Source of the DNA: Paraburkholderia sp. DHOC27
Lineage (GTDB): Bacteria > Pseudomonadota > Gammaproteobacteria > Burkholderiales > Burkholderiaceae
NCBI RefSeq assembly: GCF_003429005.1
Contig: NZ_QVQV01000009.1
Coordinates: 1 to 64,000, forward strand
DNA: 64,000 nt
Reading direction: 5' to 3'
The position numbers were made by a program, and so were the translations under genes. The notes under the pieces were generated by a model. The model ran no database searches, was not told where the DNA came from, and worked only from the letters and a program-made list of their open reading frames with translations. Below are positions 34,155 through 43,810 of the stretch, piece by piece. The first letter of the stretch is position 1. Each line of letters begins with the position of its first letter.

Positions 34155-37100
34155 TCAACGCTGACGCAGCCAGACGCGGCACAACGCGACCAGCTTGTCG
34201 ACGTCGATCGGCTTCGAGATGTAATCGTCCGCACCGGCTTCGAGGCAACGCACGCGGTCGTTGGCCATCGCCTTGGCCGTCAGCGCGATGATAGGCAGAT
34301 GCGCGAAACGCGGATTGCGGCGAATCTCCGCCATCGCCGTGAGGCCATCCATCTCCGGCATCATGATGTCCATCAGCACCAGGTCGATCTCCGGGCCGCT
34401 GTCGAGCAGGTCGAGCGCTTCGCGGCCGTTGCGGGCAATCTGCAGCTTCGCGCCGAGCGGTTCGATCACGTGCGAGAGCGCGAAGATATTGCGCACGTCG
34501 TCTTCCGCGAGCAGGATGCTGCGCCCTTCGAAGGCGTTGTCGCGCTGGCGCACCGTGCGTAACATGCGCTGCTGTTCTGGCGCAAGCGACGATTCCACGC
34601 TATGCAGGAACAGCGTCACTTCGTCGAGCAGGCGCTCCGGCGATTTGGCGCCCTTGATGATGATCGATTTCGAATAGCGGCGCAGGCGGTGCTCTTCCTC
34701 GCTCGACAGCATGCGGCCGGTGTACACGATCACCGGCAGCGCCAGATGCGCGGCGTCGCCCGCGAGGCGTTCGAGCAGGTCGTAGCCGGTGCCGTCTGGC
34801 AAGGCCAGATCGGTCACCACGCAGTCGAAGCTCGATTTGCCCAGCTCTTCGAACGCAGCGGCGAGCGTGGCCACCGCGACGATCTCGGTGTTCTCGCTTT
34901 GCAGCAGCGCGCGGATGCTTTCGCGCATGGCCGAATCGTCCTCGATCACCAGCACGCGCTTCAGGCGTTGCTGCAAGCGCGCTTCGAGACGGCGGATCGC
35001 GGCTTCCATGGTCGAGCGCGCGGTCGGCTTCAAGGTGTAGCCAATCGCGCCGAGATGCAGCGCCTTGTCGGCGTGATCCGTAGCCGACACGATATGAATC
35101 GGAATGTGGCGCGTGAGCGGATCGTTCTTCAGCCATTCGAGCACGGTGAGGCCGGAGCGGTCCGGCAGACCCACGTCGAGCAGCACGGCGGCCGGGCGCA
35201 TGTCGCGCACCAGCGCGAGGCCACTGGCGGCGTCGGTGGCATGCAGGAAGTCGAAATCGAGTTCGTGCGTGAGGTCGCGCAGAATCTCGGCGAACGGCGC
35301 ATCGTCTTCAATGGCGAGAATCACACGGCTGCCACGGGCGCGCTGGTAGCGGTCGTCGCTGATCGGCGCGTGGCCGGTCTCGGGTGCCGCGCTGTAGGTA
35401 TCGGCAGCACTGGCGGTGGATTCAGCCGCGAGCCGGCGCGCCGGTTCGCTACGCTCGACCGCTGCGCCGTGGCCGTTCATCGTCGCATGCGACGGGGCGG
35501 GTGCGGGCGTGAGCGTCGCCGCGGCCGGATAGGCCGGCGCCACGCCAGAGGCAGCGGGTGCCACGCTCTCCTCGTGTGCATCGGCAGCGGCGGCGTTCAC
35601 CGCTGCGGTTGCATCGGCGGGCAGCCATAGCGAGAACACGCTGCCCTTGCCCAGTTCACTTGCCACGCTGATGCGGCCGCCCAGCAGGCGGGCGAATTCG
35701 CGTGAAATAGAGAGACCGAGGCCGCTGCCGCCATAGTGACGGCTCGTCGAACCATCGGCCTGCTGAAAGGCTTCGAAGATCATTTCCAGCTTGTCCGGCG
35801 CGATGCCGATACCCGAGTCGCGCACGTCGAAGCGCAGCATGCCGCCTTCCGCCGGCGCCACCTGCAACGACACCTCGCCATGCTCGGTGAACTTCACGGC
35901 ATTCGAGAGCAGGTTGCGCAGAATCTGCACGGTGCGCTGGCTGTCCGTGATCAGCATGTCCGGCACGCCTGGCAAGCGCTCGAAACCGAGTTGCAGATGC
36001 TTGGCGGACGCGAGCGGCGTGAAAGTTTCGCGCAGCGCCTGCAAGGTGGCGTCGAGCGACACGTTCTCCAGTTCAATCGTGATCTGGCCGGCTTCGACCT
36101 TCGAGAGGTCGAGGATGTCGTTGATCAGCACCAGCAGATCGCTATTGGACGCGTGAATGGTTTCCGCGTACCGCACCTGCTCGTCGGTCAGATTGCCGCT
36201 GCGGTTCTGCTGCAACAGCTTGGCAAGAATCAGCGAACTGTTGAGCGGCGTGCGCAGTTCGTGCGACATGTTGGCGAGGAACTCGGACTTGTAGCGGCTC
36301 GACTGTTCGAGGCGTGCGGCATTGGCCGAAAGATCGTCCTGGGCGCGCAGCAGATCGGACTTTTGCCGCTCCAGACGTTGCGCGTATTCTTCGAGCTGGA
36401 CATTGGTCTGCTCCAGTTCGGCCTGCTGCTGTTCGAGCCGCGATTGCGAATCGAGCAGCGCGCGGCCGCGCTCTTCGAGGCCTTCGTTGGAGACGCGCAG
36501 TTCTTCCTGCTGCACCTGCAACTCTTCGTTCAACTGCTGCGTTTCGACCAGCGCATCCTGCAGGCGCTCGCGGTACAGCGCGGCTTCGAGGAAGTCGCCC
36601 ATGCCGCCGGCAATCAGTTGCAGAAACTCTTCGTCGCGCTCCACCATCGCACGGATGAAGCCCAGTTCCACCACGCCGTTGACTGTGCCATCGTTTTCGA
36701 CCGGCAGCACCACCAGGTTCTTCGGCGGGCTCATGCCGAGTCCGGATACCACCTTGACGTAGTCGTCCGGCACCTCGCGCAGGACGATCGTACGGCGCTC
36801 TTCTGCGGCCTGACCAATCAGGCTTTCGCCGCTCTGGAAGTGCTGCGCTCCCTGCTCGCTTTCCGGACTGAAGCCATACGAGGCGATACGGCGCAACGTG
36901 CCGGTTTCCTTGTCGCGCACATACAGCGCCGCGACGGCCGCCCCCAGGTACTGCCCGAGAAAATCGAGCATCGCGCGTCCCACCTGGATAGGCGTGGACT
37001 GTCCCACCACTTTTTCGGCCAGCAGCCGCTGACCGGAGCGCAGCCAGACCTGCTCCTGCAATACCTGGGTCTGCGCATCCTGCTGCTTGAGCACACCGTC

Positions 37101-37751
37101 GTAAGTGGCGGAGAGGCTGAGCAGCTCGCGCCGCCCCATCCACGCGAGCAGGCCGCTGACGATCAGGCTGAACAACAGGAAGGTCGAGACCAGGATCGTG
37201 CTGACGCGGCGGGTGGCGTCGTCGCGCTCCTGACGCAGCTTGAGTTCGACGTCCAGAAACTCGTTGAACAGTTGACGCGTTTCGTCGGACTCGGCCTTGC
37301 CGTGTCCGCTGTTGATGCCGGCAGAGAAATTGAGGTTGCGGCGCCGCAGATCGATCAGTTCCTGGGCGTATTGATCCCACTGCTTCTGGATCGACTCGAT
37401 CTCGTTGAGGCGGCCGATTTGCGGCGGATTGTCGGCGACGAGTTGCTTGAGCCCGTCAATTTCGCTCTTGAAACGCGCTTGGCCCAGCTCGTAGGGCGCG
37501 AGATAGTTCTCGTCGCCGGTCAGCAGGAAACCGCGCACGCTCGATTGACGATCGACGGCGATGCGCAGCATGTCGTTGGCGTCGCCAATCACGCGCTCCG
37601 AATGCTCGGCCCAGCTCATCGTGTTCATCAGATAGGCGATCAGCGCAACGAACACCGCGATGGTGAGCAGGCCAACGCCCAAAGGCAGGGCGATATTACG
37701 ACGGATGATGCGACGGAACCGGTCTTGGTCGACAGCAGTATAGGCGGGCAT
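34155..37751 (-). CDS. CHASE3-GAF hybrid sensor histidine kinase with three receiver domains
   Basis: Inner-membrane hybrid kinase of 1198 residues. TM1 is at about 20-43, a periplasmic CHASE3 domain at 45-180 (VDRQSSVRGFLLTGDENYL), and TM2 at 183-206. A GAF domain (245-395), a long Q/E-rich coiled coil (398-485), HisKA with His497 (FLANMSHELRTPLN), and HATPase (NLLSNAVKF, GIGIAPDKL, GSGLGLSISREF) follow. After an Ala/Pro-rich linker (720-830) come three receivers: RVILAIEDDAP, RVLVIEDDSAM and SILLAEDDVRN. It is the first gene of the kinase-cheR-cheB-REC-kinase operon. The input is likely a small extracytoplasmic or redox signal, but none can be named. Confidence 0.94.
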   Translation of the reverse strand: MPAYTAVDQDRFRRIIRRNIALPLGVGLLTIAVFVALIAYLMNTMSWAEHSERVIGDANDMLRIAVDRQSSVRGFLLTGDENYLAPYELGQARFKSEIDGLKQLVADNPPQIGRLNEIESIQKQWDQYAQELIDLRRRNLNFSAGINSGHGKAESDETRQLFNEFLDVELKLRQERDDATRRVSTILVSTFLLFSLIVSGLLAWMGRRELLSLSATYDGVLKQQDAQTQVLQEQVWLRSGQRLLAEKVVGQSTPIQVGRAMLDFLGQYLGAAVAALYVRDKETGTLRRIASYGFSPESEQGAQHFQSGESLIGQAAEERRTIVLREVPDDYVKVVSGLGMSPPKNLVVLPVENDGTVNGVVELGFIRAMVERDEEFLQLIAGGMGDFLEAALYRERLQDALVETQQLNEELQVQQEELRVSNEGLEERGRALLDSQSRLEQQQAELEQTNVQLEEYAQRLERQKSDLLRAQDDLSANAARLEQSSRYKSEFLANMSHELRTPLNSSLILAKLLQQNRSGNLTDEQVRYAETIHASNSDLLVLINDILDLSKVEAGQITIELENVSLDATLQALRETFTPLASAKHLQLGFERLPGVPDMLITDSQRTVQILRNLLSNAVKFTEHGEVSLQVAPAEGGMLRFDVRDSGIGIAPDKLEMIFEAFQQADGSTSRHYGGSGLGLSISREFARLLGGRISVASELGKGSVFSLWLPADATAAVNAAAADAHEESVAPAASGVAPAYPAAATLTPAPAPSHATMNGHGAAVERSEPARRLAAESTASAADTYSAAPETGHAPISDDRYQRARGSRVILAIEDDAPFAEILRDLTHELDFDFLHATDAASGLALVRDMRPAAVLLDVGLPDRSGLTVLEWLKNDPLTRHIPIHIVSATDHADKALHLGAIGYTLKPTARSTMEAAIRRLEARLQQRLKRVLVIEDDSAMRESIRALLQSENTEIVAVATLAAAFEELGKSSFDCVVTDLALPDGTGYDLLERLAGDAAHLALPVIVYTGRMLSSEEEHRLRRYSKSIIIKGAKSPERLLDEVTLFLHSVESSLAPEQQRMLRTVRQRDNAFEGRSILLAEDDVRNIFALSHVIEPLGAKLQIARNGREALDLLDSGPEIDLVLMDIMMPEMDGLTAMAEIRRNPRFAHLPIIALTAKAMANDRVRCLEAGADDYISKPIDVDKLVALCRVWLRQR

Positions 37752-38105
37752 TTTTTCTGAATTTCGTCTGGTCAGCTTGCTCGGATCGGCAATTTCGACT
37801 GATGTGCCGCCACTGCGAGGCGCAATGCCTGGCAGCGCGTCGCGTGATGGGCATTTCCTACACGCGACGGCACCGTATCATACAGTGACTCTCATCAGTC
37901 GTTCCAATGCGCAACGCTTGTCCGATGGGCTTGTGCAGGATTTTGGCGCTGTGTGAGACGCCAGATGCGCGCCGACGGAGGCCGTTCCCGATGCACGCGC
38001 GAGCTGGCTGGGTGCCCATTTTTACCGTGCCGCTCAAAGGACAATCAGGCACAGGCAGCAAGCGGCGTACCCGGACACCGGTTAATTGTTCTTCATGCCG
38101 ATTTC
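37752..38105. other. Divergent intergenic region upstream of the hybrid kinase and treA
   Basis: No gene is supported here. With the treA promoter that follows, it forms a 454-bp gap between two divergent genes. It has mixed composition, no repeats, and no kinase promoter I can place. Confidence 0.5.
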
Positions 38106-38158
38106 GTCAATTGAGAACGGTTAGCGAAATTGACAAAGCCCGCAGCGGTACATAACTT
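38106..38158 (+). promoter_or_regulatory. Candidate treA promoter with overlapping dyad
   Basis: A consensus -35 TTGACA (38130-38135) lies 17 bp upstream of a weak -10, TAACTT (38153-38158). A 7-bp perfect inverted repeat, GTCAATT and AATTGAC (38106-38112, 38128-38134), overlaps the -35 and could be a regulator site. The distance to the treA ATG (38206) suits a leader of about 40 nt. Confidence 0.5.
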
Positions 38159-38205
38159 GCTCTTCCGCTCCTTCGTGTCCGACCCTTACGGCTCTCTCGT
38201 TGCCC

Positions 38206-40080
38206 ATGCCCAAACGCGCTCGCGCTGGAATCCGCCCCGCCCTCGTCACGCTCTCGAGCGTCTGCGTCGCGACGCTGATCGCATGGCACGCCCCTGGCGC
38301 GTTGGCGATGCCGCCGGAAACGCCGCTCGCGTCACTGCCGTCCACCGCCAGCGCGGCGCTCAGCGCCGCGCCCAAAGGCGCATCCCACGCGGCTGACGGC
38401 AAAGCTGCGGACGCGACGCTCACGCCGCACGCCAATCCGCACGCACAGGTTTCGCCCGTCGTGCCGACCCCGCCTTCGGAGCAATTCGGTGCGCTCTATC
38501 GCGACGTCGAACTCGCGCACCTCTTTCCCGACAGCAAGACCTTCGCCGACATGGTGCCCAACGCCGCACCACAGCAGATCGTGGCGGCCTACGAAAGCGC
38601 GCGGCAACAGCCGGGTTTCGATCTGGCGGGATTCGTGCGGCAGAATTTTTCGACGCCCTCGCACACGGTCAAGCCGTATGTGTCCGATCCCAATCAGGAC
38701 GTGGTCGGCCATATCGACACCTTGTGGGACGTGTTGCGCCGCGACCCGGATGCGTCGGCGAGCCCGTGGTCGTCGCTGCTGCCGTTGCCTGCACCGTATA
38801 TCGTGCCGGGCGGCCGCTTCGACGAGATCTACTACTGGGATTCGTTCTTCATCATGCTGGGGCTGGAGCAAAGCGGGCGGCATGAGCTGGTGGTCGACGA
38901 GCTGAAAAACTTCGCCACCCTGATCAACCGCTACGGGCATATCCCGAACGGCAATCGCACTTACTACCTGAGCCGTTCGCAGCCGCCCTTCTTTGCAGAG
39001 ATGGTGCAGCTCGCCGCGCAGAAGGACGGCGACAAGACGTATCTGCAATACCTGCCCGAGTTGCAGCAGGAATACACCTACTGGATGGACGGCAGCGGCA
39101 AGCTCGCGGCGGGGCATGCCTCGCGCCATCTGGTGCGCCTGCCGGACGGCACGCTGCTAAATCGCTACTGGGACGAGCGCGCGGCGCCGCGCGACGAGTC
39201 ATACCGTGAAGACGTGGAGACTGCGCAGCAGACGCCGCAGCGCAACGCCGGCGACCTGTGGCGCAATCTGCGCGCAGGCGGCGAGACCGGCTGGGATTTC
39301 AGCTCGCGCTGGTTCGCGGACGGCCGCACGCTCGGGACGATAGATGTGACTTCGCTGATCCCCGTCGATCTGAACAGCCTGCTCTATCAGCTCGAACGCA
39401 CGCTTGCGCATGCCTACCGTCTGCAAGGCGACGTTACGCGTGCCGAGAATCTCGAACAGCGCGCCAACGCCCGCGCCGAAGCGATCCGCCGGGTGTTGTG
39501 GGACCCGACGTTGCAGGCCTTCACCGATTACGACTTCGAACATCATCAATTGACGCACCGGTTGACCGCGGCCACCGTGTATCCGCTCTATGCAGGCGTG
39601 GCCAACCGGCAGCAGGCCCAGGCGGTGGCGCGCGCCGTGCAGCGCGGCCTGCTGCGGCCCGGCGGCCTCGCCACGACGCAGGTCAAAACCGGTCAGCAAT
39701 GGGACGAGCCGAATGGCTGGGCGCCGCTGCAATATCTCGCCGTGACCGGCTTGCGCCGCTACAGCGAGATGACGCTGGCGCAGACCATTGCCGCGCGCTG
39801 GATTCGCACCAACGTCGAGTACTACCAGCACACCGGCAAGCTGGTGGAGAAATACGATGTGGATGCCAACACCGCGTGGATCTCGGCGAGCGGCGGAGAA
39901 TATCCGTTGCAGGATGGCTTTGGATGGACAAACGGGGTCTTGCGCGCTTTGCTCGCGCTGTATCCGGACGTGGTGAATGTGCGGGAGACGAAGCCGGCGG
40001 CGGTGGCGGGTGGTGCCAGTGTTGGGGCGAACGCTACTGTGCCTGCGACACCGGCTTCTGCGGCGACGCCGGCACATTGA
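38206..40080 (+). CDS. treA: Periplasmic alpha,alpha-trehalase
   Basis: Glycoside hydrolase family 37 enzyme of 624 residues that splits trehalose into two glucose units in the periplasm. It starts MPKRARAGIRPALVTLSSVCVATLIAWH with a signal peptide ending near ALA-M. Both trehalase signatures are present: PGGRFDEIYYWDSFF near residue 203 and QWDEPNGWAPLQ near 503, with the catalytic acid within DFSSRWFADG near 366. The N-terminus has a long Ala/Pro linker before the domain. An in-frame TTG two codons earlier is less likely than this ATG. It is monocistronic with a candidate sigma-70 promoter. Confidence 0.95.
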   Translation: MPKRARAGIRPALVTLSSVCVATLIAWHAPGALAMPPETPLASLPSTASAALSAAPKGASHAADGKAADATLTPHANPHAQVSPVVPTPPSEQFGALYRDVELAHLFPDSKTFADMVPNAAPQQIVAAYESARQQPGFDLAGFVRQNFSTPSHTVKPYVSDPNQDVVGHIDTLWDVLRRDPDASASPWSSLLPLPAPYIVPGGRFDEIYYWDSFFIMLGLEQSGRHELVVDELKNFATLINRYGHIPNGNRTYYLSRSQPPFFAEMVQLAAQKDGDKTYLQYLPELQQEYTYWMDGSGKLAAGHASRHLVRLPDGTLLNRYWDERAAPRDESYREDVETAQQTPQRNAGDLWRNLRAGGETGWDFSSRWFADGRTLGTIDVTSLIPVDLNSLLYQLERTLAHAYRLQGDVTRAENLEQRANARAEAIRRVLWDPTLQAFTDYDFEHHQLTHRLTAATVYPLYAGVANRQQAQAVARAVQRGLLRPGGLATTQVKTGQQWDEPNGWAPLQYLAVTGLRRYSEMTLAQTIAARWIRTNVEYYQHTGKLVEKYDVDANTAWISASGGEYPLQDGFGWTNGVLRALLALYPDVVNVRETKPAAVAGGASVGANATVPATPASAATPAH

Positions 40081-40090
40081 CGGCAGTGCA

Positions 40091-40122
40091 TTGACGACGC
40101 GCGCTGTTCCGCGCGCCGTCAA
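40091..40122. terminator. Hairpin between convergent treA and katE
   Basis: A stem of TTGACG and CGCGCG blocks, with one mismatch and a 6-nt loop, lies 10 bp after the treA stop and 65 bp from the katE stop. It lacks a T-run, so it may end both transcripts inefficiently or stabilise them. Confidence 0.5.
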
Positions 40123-40186
40123 CGGGTAGCAGCGTCACCTTGCGACTCACGGCGTGACACTACTACGCTGCTACCTCATCCCACCG

Positions 40187-42301
40187 TCATGCCGGCACCG
40201 ATTCCGCCAGCGCCTGACGTGCCCACGCCCGATGCTGCCCGGCCGCCGCGATAAACGCCTTCAACACCTGCGTCATCTGCTTGTCGTCGCCGGTCGCGAC
40301 GCCCTCGGCGTTGTCGGGCAAATGCGACGCCTTGAGCACTTCACGTCCCGCGCCCAGGGCGGCAATCGCCTTCAGATGCTTGAACGCTTCAAGCACGAAA
40401 TGCCGTGCGTCACCCGATTGCGCCAGCGTCTTCGCGCCCGCCTCACCGCCGCACACGATCACCGCATCGAACATGATGGACGGCATGCCGGCAATGGTCG
40501 CATCCGGTTGCAGACCGTCGATGGCCGCGAGCGTCGGCGCCACCAGCAGCGGCGCCGCGCCTTCCGCCTGCAGCGCTTTTTGCAGCGCCTTTAGCGTGGC
40601 GCCATCCGAACCCGGCGCGGCCAGCAAGGCGATCTTGCAGGTCTTGATGCCCGGCTTCACGCGGTTGAGCAAACTGAGTGCGGGCGACGGCTTGATCTTC
40701 GATGCATCGACCGCCGTCTTGCCTCGCTTCGGCGCGGGCAGACCGAGGCCTTCAGCGACCTCGGCGGCGAGTCCCGCGTCGAAGTTGGCGAGAATCTCGT
40801 TCACTACGCGCTCGCGAATTTCCGGCTTGGTGACCTTGCCCAGTTCGAACTGATAGGCGGCGGCGATGTGCGCCTTCTCAGGCTCGGACATGCTCTGATA
40901 AAACAGCGCGGCCTGCGAGAAGTGATCGGCAAACGACTCGCTGCGCACGCGAATCTTTACGCCTTCCACACGCTCCTGATAGCTCTCGAAGCCGCCATCC
41001 GAGGCAGCCGGATCGGTTTCCTTCGGCCAGCCGCCGCTCAGCGAATTCGGCTCATACGATGCCTGTCCTACATTGATGGCCTGACGGTGCATGGCGTCGC
41101 GCTGATTGTTCTGGAACGGGCACACCGGCCGGTTAATCGGGATTTCATGGAAGTTCGGACCACCCAGCCGGCTGATCTGCGTGTCCGTATAGGAGAAGAG
41201 CCGTCCTTGCAGCAGCGGATCGTTGCTGAAGTCGATGCCCGGCACCACGTGCCCCGGATGGAATGCGACCTGCTCGGTCTCGGCGAAGAAGTTGTCGGGA
41301 TTGCGATTGAGCGTGAGCTTGCCGATGATCTTTACCGGCACGATCTCTTCCGGAATCAGCTTGGTCGGGTCCAGCAGATCGAAGTCGAACTTGTGTTCGT
41401 CCTGCTCCTCGACGATCTGCACGCCCAGTTCGAACTCCGGAAAATCGCCGCGCTCGATGGCCTCCCACAGATCGCGCCGGTGAAAGTCTGGGTCCTTGCC
41501 GGCCAGCTTTTGCGCCTCGTCCCACAACAGCGAGTAGGAACCGAGCACCGGTCGCCAGTGAAACTTGACGAAGCGCGCCTTGCCCGCCGCGTTGACGAAG
41601 CGGAACGTGTGGATGCCGAAACCTTCCATGGTGCGCAGACTGCGCGGAATGGCGCGGTCGGACATGGTCCACAACACCATGTGCGCCGATTCCGGCACGA
41701 GCGAGACGAAGTCCCAGAAGGTGTCGTGCGCGGACCCGCCGGTAGGCATTTCATTGGGCGCCTCCGGTTTGACCGCGTGCACGAAGTCCGGAAACTTGAT
41801 CGCGTCCTGGATGAAGAACACCGGCATGTTGTTGCCCACCAGGTCGTAGTTGCCTTCCTGCGTGTAGAACTTGACCGCGAAGCCGCGCACGTCGCGCACG
41901 GTATCGGCCGAGCCGCGCGGACCCTGCACGGTGGAAAAACGCACGTAGACCGGCGTCTGTTCGGACGGGTCCTGTAAAAAGGCGGCCTTGGTGTACTCGC
42001 TCATCGATTCGTACACCTGAAACACGCCGTGAGCGGCACTGCCGCGCGCATGCACGATCCGCTCGGGAATCCGCTCGTGGTCGAAGTGCGTGATCTTTTC
42101 ACGCATGATGAAATCTTCGAGCAGCGACGGACCACGCGGGCCGGCGCGCAAGGTGTTCTGGTTATCGGCTATCTTCACGCCTTGGTTGGTGCGTAGCGCT
42201 TCGCCGTCGGGACGCAGGCGAAACTGTTCGAGATCTTTGGACTTCGGATCGGCGCCCGGATCGGGTTGCGCGGGCTGCCGGCTGCTATTTTTTCCTGCCA
42301 T
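40187..42301 (-). CDS. katE: Catalase HPII-type, large subunit with C-terminal DJ-1-like domain
   Basis: Clade 2 monofunctional heme catalase of 704 residues, converting hydrogen peroxide to water and oxygen. The catalytic histidine is in ERIVHARGSAAHGVF (about residues 88-102), with the heme-distal Asn region near NMPVFFIQDAIKFPDF and the proximal-tyrosine region SYTDTQISRLGGPNFHEIPINRP. A class-I glutamine-amidotransferase/DJ-1-like C-terminal domain (about 545-700; KIALLAAPGSDGATL) is typical of HPII. The start MAGKNSSRQP has a perfect AAGGAG. It is monocistronic. A LexA-like box lies 209 bp upstream, shared with the next gene. Confidence 0.97.
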   Translation of the reverse strand: MAGKNSSRQPAQPDPGADPKSKDLEQFRLRPDGEALRTNQGVKIADNQNTLRAGPRGPSLLEDFIMREKITHFDHERIPERIVHARGSAAHGVFQVYESMSEYTKAAFLQDPSEQTPVYVRFSTVQGPRGSADTVRDVRGFAVKFYTQEGNYDLVGNNMPVFFIQDAIKFPDFVHAVKPEAPNEMPTGGSAHDTFWDFVSLVPESAHMVLWTMSDRAIPRSLRTMEGFGIHTFRFVNAAGKARFVKFHWRPVLGSYSLLWDEAQKLAGKDPDFHRRDLWEAIERGDFPEFELGVQIVEEQDEHKFDFDLLDPTKLIPEEIVPVKIIGKLTLNRNPDNFFAETEQVAFHPGHVVPGIDFSNDPLLQGRLFSYTDTQISRLGGPNFHEIPINRPVCPFQNNQRDAMHRQAINVGQASYEPNSLSGGWPKETDPAASDGGFESYQERVEGVKIRVRSESFADHFSQAALFYQSMSEPEKAHIAAAYQFELGKVTKPEIRERVVNEILANFDAGLAAEVAEGLGLPAPKRGKTAVDASKIKPSPALSLLNRVKPGIKTCKIALLAAPGSDGATLKALQKALQAEGAAPLLVAPTLAAIDGLQPDATIAGMPSIMFDAVIVCGGEAGAKTLAQSGDARHFVLEAFKHLKAIAALGAGREVLKASHLPDNAEGVATGDDKQMTQVLKAFIAAAGQHRAWARQALAESVPA

Positions 42302-42697
42302 GAGGACACTCCTTACGTTCAGCGCGGCGAGGAGAGAGACCTCGCCAGCACGAGCCTTCAGTCGAGCAAGGGGCATTCCCAATGGGTCGGTTTACTGCAT
42401 GTGATTCGCTGGCTCGCTCCGGCCGTGACGTAGGGATGCTGCGGCGGACGTTAGGTTCGTGGTTGCCCGGCGTACTCGCGTCGATCTGCGCAACACGTTG
42501 CGCAAAAACCTGTATGAATGTACAGTATTTTGCCTGTGATGATGTGTACGCAATGTATGTGCGGGAAAGCTTGCGGGCGGGTTTGCAGGCGGCTTTGTAG
42601 ATTGCATAGGGTTGGCAAGGCGCGGTTTGCACGGCGCGTGCGGCGGCATGGCGCCTGGCCGGTCGCGCCGGCGGGCTTATCAATGATGGAGAACGGG
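42302..42697. other. Divergent intergenic region upstream of katE
   Basis: This 396-bp gap between katE and the small exported protein is AT-richer around 42480-42560. It holds the LexA-like dyad at 42510-42525 and no gene I can support. Confidence 0.55.
42510..42525. promoter_or_regulatory. LexA/SOS-box-like dyad
   Basis: A perfect CTGT-N8-ACAG dyad with an AT-rich flank matches the beta/gamma-proteobacterial LexA consensus. It lies 188 bp before the exported-protein gene and 209 bp from katE, farther than usual for a LexA-controlled promoter. Confidence 0.45.
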
Positions 42698-43102
42698 ATG
42701 CTTCGAGTTCTGGGCGTGGGTGCGGTGTTGTGCGTGCTCGCATCGACGGTTGCGGCAAGTGAACGTTATGTGGAGGTCTGGAATCCTCCCGAGGCGCGCC
42801 TCGTGAAGCCCTCCTCTCAAGCTCGCCAGTCGGCACGGTCGGCTCAATCCCGAGCGCGCTCCGGCAAGCCTGCGTTGATCGCGCGCGGCATGCCGAAGGC
42901 CGGTGCACGCCGCGTCGCAGACCCGCTCGCAAAGGGCACGTCGGTCAGGCATACGACCAGTGAGGCGAGCCGAAAAGCCATGCCCCCGTCAGCGGACGAC
43001 ATTCCCCGCATCATCACGCCCGAGGGCAACGTGCTGCGCGTGAGCGTGCGTGGCGCGAACCAGCGTAACGCGGGCGGCACGGCGGCTTCCATCGTGCGAT
43101 GA
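42698..43102 (+). CDS. Small exported protein of unknown function, basic and Ser/Arg-rich
   Basis: Predicted 134-residue secreted protein. The ATG is set by GGAG 6 nt upstream and starts a signal peptide (MLRVLGVGAVLCVLASTVAA-S). The mature part is basic and Ser/Arg/Ala-rich in its first half (QARQSARSAQSRARSG), then has DDIPRIITPEGNVLRVSVRGANQRN near the C-terminus. I do not recognise a family. Isolated gene. Confidence 0.68.
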   Translation: MLRVLGVGAVLCVLASTVAASERYVEVWNPPEARLVKPSSQARQSARSAQSRARSGKPALIARGMPKAGARRVADPLAKGTSVRHTTSEASRKAMPPSADDIPRIITPEGNVLRVSVRGANQRNAGGTAASIVR

Positions 43103-43203
43103 TGAACGTGGCTCGATGCTGAGGGCGTTTCCAGGAATGCGTTCACGAACGTGTTCATGGGCGAGGCGCAAGACGACGTGCAACCGGCGTGCGAAATAAC
43201 GAC

Positions 43204-43407
43204 ATGGAAGCGGAAATCTACAAGGGATACGCCATCTGGGGCCACGCCATCGTGCAGGAAGAAGGCTACGCGGCAAGCGGCACGATTACGCGCGGTAGCA
43301 AGATGGTAGAAGGCTCGGGTGTGCTCGGCAGATTCGAGTCGGACGAAGAGGCGCGGCTCGCGGGCCTCGATTGGGCCCGCGCCTGGGTGGATCGCCACGG
43401 TGATTGA
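43204..43407 (+). CDS. Small hypothetical protein (CV_2116-like)
   Basis: Predicted 67-residue soluble protein beginning MEAEIYKGYAIWGHAI, with repeated short beta-like segments and a conserved-looking C-terminus (LDWARAWVDRH). Such small proteins, similar to a domain I recall as CV_2116, recur in beta-proteobacteria without known function. A GTG five codons earlier is an alternative start. The composition is balanced and acidic, unlike the surrounding noncoding frames. Confidence 0.6.
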   Translation: MEAEIYKGYAIWGHAIVQEEGYAASGTITRGSKMVEGSGVLGRFESDEEARLAGLDWARAWVDRHGD

Positions 43408-43540
43408 CGTGGCCCTGTGACGTGGCCCTGCATGGGGCGGTCGGGTCGACGCGTTCAGCCCGCGATCTGGTTTCTCGCTCCGCCTCGGTTTCAGCCCGAG
43501 GTTAGAACCGCGTCTTCGGCCCCGGCCTCAGCGTGACCCG

Positions 43541-43810
43541 TCACGAGTTCACGAAGGTATAGCTTTCATGGCTGGAATAGCCTGCGTAGTTGTCGATCAA
43601 CCTCAGCAGGTCCGCTTCGTCGGGGCGCGTGCCCCAGCGGCTGTGTCCGGAAATCGAGGCAATGGCAAACCACGAATGCGGCGGAAACCATTCGGCGCGC
43701 ACCTGGGTGCCGCTCACAATGCGCAACCGGCCGGTATCGCATAGAAACTCGGCGCGGACTGTTTCCCCATCCACGACTTTGCTGGCAGTAATCGGCACGG
43801 ACTCAAACAT
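43541..43810 (-). CDS. Small hypothetical protein of unknown function
   Basis: Predicted 89-residue cytoplasmic protein starting MFESVPITASKVVDGE; the ATG is set by GGAGG 5 nt upstream. It resembles no family I can name. It contains a central WFPPHSWFAIASISGHSRWG segment with several aromatic residues and ends in a short acidic helix (PDEADLLRLIDNY). Its good ribosome site and typical composition support a real gene. Confidence 0.66.
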   Translation of the reverse strand: MFESVPITASKVVDGETVRAEFLCDTGRLRIVSGTQVRAEWFPPHSWFAIASISGHSRWGTRPDEADLLRLIDNYAGYSSHESYTFVNS

